Positions 26,968-34,711 of a stretch of 64,000 bases of DNA are shown here, one piece after another. Below the pieces are notes generated by a model. That model saw only the letters and a list, made by a program, of their open reading frames with translations. It was not told where the DNA came from and ran no database searches. The translations under genes were made by a program, and so were the position numbers. The number at the start of each line of letters is the position of its first letter. The stretch's first letter is position 1. Source of the DNA: DATFDN01 sp963830565 (GTDB taxonomy: Bacteria; Pseudomonadota; Alphaproteobacteria; Acetobacterales; Acetobacteraceae); NCBI GenBank assembly GCA_963830565.1, contig CAWHMO010000010.1:372001-436000 (forward strand), in the 5' to 3' direction.

Positions 26968-27741
26968 CTGAGCCTGCGAGTCGGCATCGCCGGCGCAACG
27001 GGCCGGATGGGTCGCCTCCTGATCGAGGAGGTACGCGCCGCGGGAGCCGTTGTCGCAGGAGGACTGGCGCGGCCGGGTTCCGCGCCGCTCCCGGAGGGCG
27101 TGGCGCGCCTGGATGACATCGGCGCACTGGCCCAAGCGGCCGAGCTCGTGATCGACTTCACCCATGCCGAAACCGCGCAGACCCACGCCAGCGCGCTCGC
27201 GCGGGCCGGAACAGCCTGGGTTCTCGGCACCTCGGGCCTGTCGGCCACTGATGAAGCGGCGGTCGCCGAGGCCGCGCAACTCGTCCCGGTGGTTTATGCG
27301 GCCAATTTCTCGGCCGGTGTGACGCTGGTCCTGGCCCTGGCCGAACGCATGGCCGCCGCCCTCCCGGCCGATGCCTATGACGCCGAGATCGTGGAGATGC
27401 ATCATCGCCAGAAGGTCGATGCCCCCTCCGGCACCGCTATCGGCATTGGCCGCGCGGTGGCCAGGGGGCGCGGCATCGCGCTGGAGGGCGCGACGGAGGT
27501 CGGCCGTCACGGCCAGACCGGCGCGCGCCGGCCCGGCGCGATCGGCTTCGCTTCGCTGCGCGGCGGCCAGATCGTGGGCGAGCACACGCTGATCTTCGCC
27601 GCCGCCGACGAGCAGATCGCGCTCACCCACCGCGCTTTCGCCCGCCGCGCCTTCGCCGCCGGCGCGGTGCGTGCCGCCCTGTGGGCGGCGGACCAACCGG
27701 CGGGGCTTTACACGATGGCGGACGTGCTCGGCCTCGGCTGA
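26968..27741 (+). CDS. dapB: 4-hydroxy-tetrahydrodipicolinate reductase
   Basis: Second committed step of lysine and diaminopimelate synthesis. The Rossmann motif VGIAGATGRMGR lies at the very start, and the substrate motif MHHRQKVDAPSGTAI is near residue 150, with IVGEHTLIFAAADEQIALTHRA after it. The only ATG (27007) falls inside the NAD(P)H loop and cannot be the start. Between the upstream stop at 26956-26958 and the loop there is no ATG, GTG or TTG in frame. A CTG at 26968 (or 26974) is the only usable start. This is either a CTG start or a base error. It lies just after the response regulator. Confidence 0.88.
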   Translation: MSLRVGIAGATGRMGRLLIEEVRAAGAVVAGGLARPGSAPLPEGVARLDDIGALAQAAELVIDFTHAETAQTHASALARAGTAWVLGTSGLSATDEAAVAEAAQLVPVVYAANFSAGVTLVLALAERMAAALPADAYDAEIVEMHHRQKVDAPSGTAIGIGRAVARGRGIALEGATEVGRHGQTGARRPGAIGFASLRGGQIVGEHTLIFAAADEQIALTHRAFARRAFAAGAVRAALWAADQPAGLYTMADVLGLG

Positions 27742-27755
27742 CCAATGGCGCCCTT

Positions 27756-27774
27756 GAGGGTTGCCTTGACCCTC
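27756..27774 (+). terminator. Weak hairpin between dapB and metK
   Basis: GAGGGT at 27756-27761 pairs with ACCCTC at 27769-27774 across a 7-base loop, followed by GGTTTCCTTTC. It could be a weak terminator after dapB or a leader structure for metK. The sequence does not match SAM-II or SAM/SAH riboswitch consensus that I know. Confidence 0.35.
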
Positions 27775-27857
27775 GGTTTCCTTTCGGCCACACACCCCGC
27801 GCCCGGTGCTCGGCCGGGCGCGCGGCTGGGCCTGTCCGCCGCTGGAGAGGAGGGACC

Positions 27858-29045
27858 ATGCGCGCCACCGGCGAGTATTTGTTCACATCGGAATCGGTCT
27901 CCGAAGGGCATCCGGACAAGGTCGCCGACCGGCTCAGCGACACGGTCCTGGATGCCTATCTCGCCGCCGACCCTTATGCGCGCGTCGCCTGCGAGACGCT
28001 GGTCACCACTAACCAGGTAGTGCTGGCCGGCGAGACCCGCGGACCGGATTCCGTCACGCATGACCGGCTGGAGCATCTGGTGCGCCAAGCGATCAAGGAC
28101 ATCGGTTACGACCAGCCGGGCTTCTCCTGGCGGCACAGCAAGGTGGACGTACTGCTGCACCGCCAGTCGGCCGACATCGCCCAGGGCGTCGACGCCGCCG
28201 GCAACAAGGACGAAGGCGCAGGCGACCAGGGCATAATGTTCGGCTACGCCTGCGGCGAGACCGAGGCGCTGATGCCGGCCCCGCTCTACTACGCGCATCT
28301 GATCCTGCGCCGCATCAGCGAGCTGCGCCGCCGCGGCGATCGGGCCGTTGCCGGGCTGCTGCCCGACGCCAAAAGCCAGGTCACGCTCCGCTACATCGAC
28401 GGCACACCGGTCGAGGCGACCAGCGTCGTTGTTTCCACCCAGCACGAGGAGGAACTGGACCAGGAGCAAGTCAAGGATCTGCTCCGCCCGATCGTGGAGG
28501 CGGCGCTGCCGCCCGGATGGATGCCGAACGACCAGGAGTTCTACGTCAACCCGACCGGCAAGTTCGTCATCGGCGGGCCGGACGGCGATTGCGGGCTGAC
28601 CGGGCGCAAGATCATCGTCGATACCTATGGCGGCGCGGCGCCGCATGGTGGCGGGGCGTTCAGCGGCAAGGACCCGACCAAGGTCGATCGCTCGGCCGCC
28701 TATGCCTGCCGCTATCTTGCCAAGAACGTGGTCGCGGCCGGGCTGGCCGAGCGCTGCACGATTCAGATCAGCTACGCGATCGGCGTGTCGCATCCGCTGT
28801 CGGTCTATGTCGATCTGCAAGGCACCGGGCGCGACGTCGAGGAGGGGCGGCTGGAGCGCACGCTACGCGAACTGATGGACCTCTCGCCGCGCGGCATCCG
28901 CGAACACCTGCAGCTCAATCGGCCCATCTACGCGCCCGCCTCGGCCTACGGCCATTTCGGCCGCGAGCCTGATCCGGCGAAGGGCACGTTCACGTGGGAG
29001 AAGACCGATCTGGTGCCAGGGCTGAAGGCGGCGTTCGGGCGCTAG
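27858..29045 (+). CDS. metK: S-adenosylmethionine synthase
   Basis: Makes SAM from ATP and methionine. The 395-residue protein begins YLFTSESVSEGHPDKVADRLSD (with the catalytic His). GAGDQGIMFGYA is the ATP/loop motif, GGPDGDCGLTGRKIIVDTYGG the P-loop-like motif and GGGAFSGKDPTKVDRSAAY the lysine-rich active-site region. The ATG at 27858 has a strong GAGAGGAGGG upstream. trmB follows directly and may be co-transcribed. Confidence 0.97.
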   Translation: MRATGEYLFTSESVSEGHPDKVADRLSDTVLDAYLAADPYARVACETLVTTNQVVLAGETRGPDSVTHDRLEHLVRQAIKDIGYDQPGFSWRHSKVDVLLHRQSADIAQGVDAAGNKDEGAGDQGIMFGYACGETEALMPAPLYYAHLILRRISELRRRGDRAVAGLLPDAKSQVTLRYIDGTPVEATSVVVSTQHEEELDQEQVKDLLRPIVEAALPPGWMPNDQEFYVNPTGKFVIGGPDGDCGLTGRKIIVDTYGGAAPHGGGAFSGKDPTKVDRSAAYACRYLAKNVVAAGLAERCTIQISYAIGVSHPLSVYVDLQGTGRDVEEGRLERTLRELMDLSPRGIREHLQLNRPIYAPASAYGHFGREPDPAKGTFTWEKTDLVPGLKAAFGR

Positions 29046-29734
29046 ACGTCAAGCCTCCGCCCGACCGGCTCTATGGCCGGGCGCGTGGCCATACGCTCCG
29101 CCCGCGCCAGCGGCGCCTGCTTGACCTCACGCTGCCGCGCCTTGCGTTCCGCCCCGAGCACGCCGCCACGCCGCTGGCGGCTTTCGGGCCAGGGGTGCGC
29201 GCCCTGTGGCTGGAGGTCGGGGCGGGCGGCGGCGAGCACGCACTCGCCCAAGTCGCCGCGCATCCCGGAGCGGCGATGATCGCGTGCGAGGTCTACGTCA
29301 ACGGCGTCTGCTCGCTGCTCTCGCGCCTGGTGCCGGAGGGCGCGGAGACCACGGCGCCGCTGCCCGTCAACCTGCGTATTTGGGCCGATGACGCGCGGGC
29401 GCTGCTGCGCCTGCTGCCCGAATCCAGCCTCGATCGGCTGTTCCTGCTGTTTCCCGACCCATGGCCCAAGGCACGCCACGCCAAGCGGCGCTTCGTCCAT
29501 CCCGCCCTGTTGCCGGCACTGGCGCGCGCGCTGCGGCCCGGCGGAGAGTGGCGGGTCGCGACCGATGATCCGGCCTATCAGGCCTGGATCGCCGAGATCA
29601 TGGGCGCGCAGAATTGGTTCACGCCGCCGCCGCCGCTCGCCGCCCGGCCCGCCGGCTGGCCGCCCACGCGCTACGAAGCCAAGGCGCTCAACGCCGGCCG
29701 CGCGCCGCGTTACTGGAGCTTCATCCGGATCTGA
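28994..29734 (+). CDS. trmB: tRNA (guanine-N7)-methyltransferase TrmB
   Basis: Methylates G46 of tRNA. Family signs are YGRARGHTLRPRQRRLLD near the start, the SAM loop LWLEVGAGGGEHALAQ, CEVYVNGVCSLLS, LFLLFPDPWPKARHAKRRFV and the C-terminal TRYEAKALNAGR. No ATG, GTG or TTG lies between the metK stop and the conserved region. The only candidate is the GTG at 28994, inside the end of metK (52-base overlap). This unusual overlap may instead mean that the real start codon is misread around 29046. Confidence 0.87.
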   Translation: MGEDRSGARAEGGVRALDVKPPPDRLYGRARGHTLRPRQRRLLDLTLPRLAFRPEHAATPLAAFGPGVRALWLEVGAGGGEHALAQVAAHPGAAMIACEVYVNGVCSLLSRLVPEGAETTAPLPVNLRIWADDARALLRLLPESSLDRLFLLFPDPWPKARHAKRRFVHPALLPALARALRPGGEWRVATDDPAYQAWIAEIMGAQNWFTPPPPLAARPAGWPPTRYEAKALNAGRAPRYWSFIRI

Positions 29735-29782
29735 ATTTCGCGGTTTAGGGCTTCCTTAACCTGGGCGGCGCTTACTCGTTGC

Positions 29783-31120
29783 ATGGACGCAAAAACGCGC
29801 CCGTGCTTCTCGCCGGCGAGAAGCGGCTGGCCGGGGAAGACTCCCAGCCTCGCCGCCGCCCTCGCCATTCCCGCCCTTTTCGCAGCAGTGGCAGCCCGTG
29901 CCCAGCTCTTGCCCGACGTCTTTCCGCCGGCGGTGCCCGGCTACGGGACAGACCCCGGCGTGACCGTGCAGACCCGTGCGCGCCCCGAATTCGACAGCCT
30001 GGGAACTAGGATCAGCGGTACGGTGGTCCGCCCGCAAGTCGAGCAATCCTTCGGTTTCGACAGCAACGTGCTTGGCGGTTCGCCGGGACGCGGAAGCTGG
30101 CTGATCCGAACGGAACCTTCCGTGCTTGTCGCCTCGACTGCCCGGCGCGATCCGTACGGCCTCTACCTGAGCCTGGACGATACGCGATACCCCGGATCGC
30201 CGGCGCAAAACCGGACCGACTGGACAGCGGCCGGCGGGGCGACGTTCACGGTGGGCGAGGGCCACCTGACGCTGGGGGCGGCGCACCTGTCGCTGAACCA
30301 GGCTCCCGGCGACCTCGACGCGCTGCCGACTGATCGCCCGGTCGCCTACCGCGTCGATGATTTTCGGCTTGGCTACACGAGCTCGTTCGGGCGGCTGACG
30401 CTGGAGCCCAACCTGGATGTCGCGGCCTGGCGCTTCGGGAGCGCGACCATCCAGGGTGTTCCGGCAGCGCAGTCATACCGCAATCGCGACGTAGCCCAGG
30501 CCGGCCTGACCCTGCGCTACGAAATGGCGCCGCGCCGAGACCTGGTACTGGCGCTGCGCGGCGCCGAACAGCTCCATGTTGCCACCCCGGAAGGCGCGGC
30601 CTCTCCGGACTCCCGATCCGTCAGCGTGCTCGCCGGGATCGATCATGCGATCGACGGGTTGTGGCACTATCGCCTGCTCGCTGGATACGAGCGCCGAGGT
30701 TTCCCGGATGCGCTCAATCGCGCGCACGGGGCCGCGGTCGCCGAAGCGGACGCGATCTTTACGCCGGGCGGGATGACCACCGTCAGCGCCAGCCTTGTGC
30801 GCAGCATTGAGGATGCGGCGCAGGAGGGCATCGCTGGCTTCGCCTATACCAGCGCCAAGCTCACGGTCGATTACGAGTGGCGGCGCGATCTGCTGCTGCA
30901 GGCATCAACCGGCGCTCAGCGCGCCGACCTGCTGGGCGGCGGTGGCAGCCAGACCGCGCTGCGGGCCGGTATCGGCGCGACCTGGCTGGTCAATCGGCGG
31001 GTGCGCCTGACCGGCACCTACGAATTCGCCGACACGCGCGGGACCGGCGACCGTACATCGGGGCTCGCCGGCACCTTCGTGCGCTCGCTCGGCCTGCTGA
31101 CCGTGAGGCTCGCGCTGTGA
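29783..31120 (+). CDS. Outer membrane beta-barrel protein
   Basis: Protein of 445 residues with a signal peptide (hydrophobic run LAAALAIPALFAAVAARAQ) and then alternating amphipathic strands ending in a Phe/Leu-rich terminal strand (LGLLTVRLAL). It resembles the BBP2-type barrel proteins found in exopolysaccharide gene clusters of alphaproteobacteria. No enzyme motif is visible. The stop overlaps the GTG start of the WecG/TagA/CpsF gene, so the two are coupled and suggest a surface-polysaccharide role. Confidence 0.75.
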   Translation: MDAKTRPCFSPARSGWPGKTPSLAAALAIPALFAAVAARAQLLPDVFPPAVPGYGTDPGVTVQTRARPEFDSLGTRISGTVVRPQVEQSFGFDSNVLGGSPGRGSWLIRTEPSVLVASTARRDPYGLYLSLDDTRYPGSPAQNRTDWTAAGGATFTVGEGHLTLGAAHLSLNQAPGDLDALPTDRPVAYRVDDFRLGYTSSFGRLTLEPNLDVAAWRFGSATIQGVPAAQSYRNRDVAQAGLTLRYEMAPRRDLVLALRGAEQLHVATPEGAASPDSRSVSVLAGIDHAIDGLWHYRLLAGYERRGFPDALNRAHGAAVAEADAIFTPGGMTTVSASLVRSIEDAAQEGIAGFAYTSAKLTVDYEWRRDLLLQASTGAQRADLLGGGGSQTALRAGIGATWLVNRRVRLTGTYEFADTRGTGDRTSGLAGTFVRSLGLLTVRLAL

Positions 31121-32034
31121 GGGCCCCGCACGACATCCAACTGCTCGGCCTCGAGTTCGCCGATCTGACGCTGGAGGTTGCGGCGCGCTGGATAGAGTCC
31201 CGCCCGGAGGGGGCACGTTTCGGCTACGTCGTCACTCCCAACGCCGACCACTTCATCCGCCTGGGCCGCGATCCGGTGCTCGCCTCGATTTACCGGGCCG
31301 CCCTGCTACGACTTCTCGATTCTCGCGTCATCGCCAAAGCGGCGGGCGCTCTGGGCCTGCCGACCCCGCCCGTCGTCACCGGCAGCGATCTCACCGCCCG
31401 CCTGCTCGCGCATCTGCCACGGCACCAGCCCGTCACCATCGTCGGCTTGCGGTCCGAGCACATCCCCGCGCTACGCGCCCGCTACGGCCTTACCGAACTG
31501 GCCCATTACGATCCGCCGCCGAACTTCGATCGCGACCCGAGCGCGATGCGCGGCACTGTCCGCTTCGTCCTCGACCATCCCGCCCGGCTCGTGTTCCTCG
31601 CCGTGGGCTCGCCGCGCCAGGAGTTGCTCGCGGCGGCCATCCGGGACGAGGGCGGCGCCAGGGGGACCGGGCTCTGCATCGGCGCGGCACTCGACTTCCT
31701 TACCGGAGCCGCCCGACGAGCACCGGATTGGATGCAGCGTGCCGGGCTTGAGTGGCTGCATCGCCTGGCGGCCGATCCCGGACGGCTCGCTCGCCGCTAC
31801 CTGCGCGATGATCCACCGATCTTCGCGATGCTGATGCGAGAGAGGATGCGCGCCGCGGCGCTTCGCCCTACCGCGGCACTCGACCTCTCCTCCAGAGGGC
31901 TCCGTGGTTCACCGGTCGTGACGCTTCCCTCTCTTCACTCTCTTCCCGTTCCGGGGAACGAGGGGGTGTTGGCGGCGGACCGCGCTGCGGGAAGCCTGCT
32001 TCCAGCAGCGCGGGAATTGGAGACGCTGGTATAA
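31117..32034 (+). CDS. WecG/TagA/CpsF family glycosyltransferase (GT26)
   Basis: Predicted to add a sugar such as N-acetylmannosamine to a lipid-linked acceptor. The family motif TPNADHFIRLGRDPVLASIY and a DSRVIAKAAG segment (in place of the usual DG.GVV) lie early. PVTIVGL, LVFLAVGSPRQELLAAAIR and CIGAALDFLTGAARRAPDWMQRAGLEWLHRLAADPGRLARRYL complete the core. About 50 residues after the core look unrelated and may be a variable tail. The GTG start overlaps the barrel gene's stop by 4 bases. Confidence 0.88.
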   Translation: MRAPHDIQLLGLEFADLTLEVAARWIESRPEGARFGYVVTPNADHFIRLGRDPVLASIYRAALLRLLDSRVIAKAAGALGLPTPPVVTGSDLTARLLAHLPRHQPVTIVGLRSEHIPALRARYGLTELAHYDPPPNFDRDPSAMRGTVRFVLDHPARLVFLAVGSPRQELLAAAIRDEGGARGTGLCIGAALDFLTGAARRAPDWMQRAGLEWLHRLAADPGRLARRYLRDDPPIFAMLMRERMRAAALRPTAALDLSSRGLRGSPVVTLPSLHSLPVPGNEGVLAADRAAGSLLPAARELETLV

Positions 32035-32064
32035 GGGCGGCCTTTCGCCCTCCAGGACGTCTCG

Positions 32065-34711
32065 ATGGCCTCAGCCTCCCGCCTGCCCAGCGCCGACGGC
32101 GCTTCCCCCGCCATGGCGCAATGGTTCGCAGTCAAGGCCGAGCACCCCGACGCGCTCGTGTTCTTTCGCATGGGCGATTTCTACGAGCTGTTCTTCGCGG
32201 ATGCGGAGGCCGCCGCGGCGGCGCTCGATATTGCGTTGACGCATCGTGGCGAGCATGCGGGCGCGCCGATCCAGATGTGCGGAGTGCCGGTCCACGCCGC
32301 CGACGCTTACCTCGCGCGGCTAATCCGCCGGGGCTTCCGCGTCGCCGTCGCCGAGCAGATGGAAAATCCCAAGACTCGTGCCGGCAAGGGACCGATCCGG
32401 CGCGAGGTGGTCCGGCTGGTCACGCCCGGCACGCTGACCGAAGACACGCTGCTGGAAGCGCGCCGTCCCAATCTGCTGGCAGCACTCGCCCTCGACCCAA
32501 CGGGGCTGGGCGCTGCATGGCTCGACGTCTCCACGGGATTGTTCGAAACCGACCATGTGCCCGAGGCCGAATTGCCGGCCCTGCTTGGCCGGCTCGATCC
32601 GGCCGAAATTCTGGCGCCTGAGACCGTCCCGCTCGGCGATTTCGCTTCGCGGCGCGCCCCTTGCGGCGAGCCATCCGCCCCGCTTGCGGCCAGACGGCGC
32701 GTGGCGGAGGCTTTCGGTGCGGCCAGCCTGGATGCGTTCGGCGCCTTCGCCGACGGCGAGGCGATCGCCGCCGCCCTGGCTCTCGACTACATACGCGCCG
32801 CCGCCTCGGGTGCCCTGCCTCGACTCGCCCGGCCCGTTACCCGGCGCGATGCCGGCACGCTCGCGATGGATGCGGCCACGCGCGCCAGCCTTGAAATCCT
32901 GCGCGCGCGCGACGGCGGCCCGCACACTCTGCTCGCCGCCGTGGACCGCACGCTGACCGCGGCCGGGGCGCGCCTGCTCGCCGACTGGCTCTCCGCCCCG
33001 CTCACCAAGATGGAGGCAATCGCCGCGCGGCAGGACGCGTGGTCCTGGCTCATCGCAACGCCCCAGGCAGCCGCCCGGCTGCGCCCCGTGCTGCGCGCCG
33101 CCCCTGACATGGCTCGCGCGCTCGGCCGGCTTTCGCTCGGTCGCGGCACGCCGCGCGATCTGGCTGCCATACGGGACGGCCTCGCCGCTGCGCGCGCCGC
33201 CGCCGCGCTGCTCGATGCTGATGCCCCTCTGCTGCTGGCCGGCGCGCGCGCGGCACTCGCACTGGATGACGCGCTCGAACGCCTGCTGACCGAAGCCCTT
33301 GTCGATCCGGCCCCCCCTCGAGTTCGATGACGGCGGGCTGGTCCGCGCCGGCTTCGATGCCGAATTGGACGCAGAGCGCGCTCTGCGCGACGACAGCCGC
33401 CGCGTATTGGGCGCCCTGCAGCTCGACTATGCACAGCGTTATGGGGTGGCAAGCCTCAAGATCCGTCACCATGCCCAGCTTGGCTACGTCATCGAAGCGC
33501 CGGCACAATCGGCGGAGCGGCTGCGCGGCGTCCCGGATCTGACGTTGCGCCAGAGCATGACCAGCGGAGCGCGGTTCACCACGCCGGAACTGGCCGATCT
33601 CGACCGCCGGATCGCCGAGGCGGCCGAACGGGCGAGCACGCGGGAGCGGACCATCTTCGCCCACCTCGCGCAGCGCGTTATGGCGAACGCCGAACTCCTC
33701 GCCGCAGCCGCCAACGCGCTCGCGCTCCTCGATGCCGCCCAGTCCGCGGCCTCGCTTGCTGCGCCAGGCGACTGGTGCCGCCCGCAGGTCGCCGTAGACG
33801 AGGCGTTCGAGGTGAAGGGGGGCCGGCATCCGGTGGTGGAGCGGGCGCTGGCGGGCGAAGCGGCGTTCGTGCCCAATGACTGCGACCTCTCGCCGGATCG
33901 GCGCGTGCTGTTGCTCACCGGCCCGAACATGGCCGGCAAGTCGACGTTCCTGCGGCAGAACGCGCTCCTGGTCGTGCTGGCCCAGGCTGGGCTGCCGGTC
34001 GCCGCGTCGATCGCCAAAATCGGCGTGGTGGACCGGCTTTTCTCGCGTGTTGGCGCGGCCGACGATCTCGCGCGCGGACGCTCCACCTTCATGGTGGAAA
34101 TGACCGAAACCGCGGCAATCCTCAATCAGGCCGGCCCGCGTTCGCTGGTCGTGGTGGACGAGATCGGGCGCGGCACGGCGACGCTGGACGGGCTTGCCAT
34201 CGCCTGGGCGGTGCTGGAGGCACTGCATGCCGCGATCCGCTGCCGTACCATTTTCGCCACGCATTTCCACGAACTGGCCGAACTGGCGGATCGGATGCCG
34301 CGGCTCCGCCCGCACACGATGCGGGTAAAGGAGTGGAGGAAGTCCGTGGTCTTCCTCCATGAAGTGGCCGAGGGTGCCGCCGGGCGGTCGTGGGGGGTGC
34401 ATGTCGCGGAACTGGCCGGGGTTCCCGCCCCGGTCGTGCGGCGCGCCGCGGCGCTGCTCGCAGCCTTGGAACGCGAAGGCGGTCCGCTGGGCGCGGCCAA
34501 GCTTTCCGCATTGCCGCTATTCGCAACGGCCCGCCCACCCGCCCCTGGTGCGGCGACATCGCCGGGACCACCTGAAGCTGACCGATTGGCGCAGGCCGTC
34601 GTCGCGCTCGAACCTGACCGCCTGTCTCCGCGCGAGGCGCTTGATGCGCTTTATCGGCTGAAGGAACTTCTGCCCGTTTCCCGCAACGAAGGGACATCGT
34701 CCCATCGCGAG
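32065..34711 (+). CDS. mutS: DNA mismatch repair protein MutS, frameshifted in a C7 run and joined in frame to glnD
   Basis: Mismatch-recognition ATPase. The N-terminal domain has PAMAQWFAVKAEHPDALVFFRMGDFYELFFADA with the mismatch-contacting Phe-x-Glu (DFYELF). The connector, lever and clamp regions follow. The ATPase part has TGPNMAGKSTFLRQ (Walker A), VVDEIGRGTATLDGLAIAWA (Walker B) and TIFATHFHELAEL. The frame breaks in a run of seven C at 33311-33317; removing one C gives a continuous protein. After the C-terminal LDALYRLKELL motif no stop occurs, and the frame runs directly into glnD. The end given here is the base before the first plausible GlnD start. Confidence 0.92.
33311..33317 (+). 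repeat. C7 homopolymer at the mutS frameshift
   Basis: Seven consecutive C bases. With six, the MutS frame is continuous (VDPAPLEF). This is either a sequencing homopolymer error or, less likely, a slippage-prone tract. Confidence 0.8.

Noticed and set aside
27007..27741. dapB starting at the ATG at 27007
   Set aside because: This would remove most of the NAD(P)H-binding glycine loop (GIAGATGRMG) that lies just upstream in the same frame.
27742..27857. Possible SAM-responsive riboswitch before metK
   Set aside because: The leader does not contain the conserved elements of SAM-II or SAM/SAH classes that I can recognise; only a weak hairpin is present.
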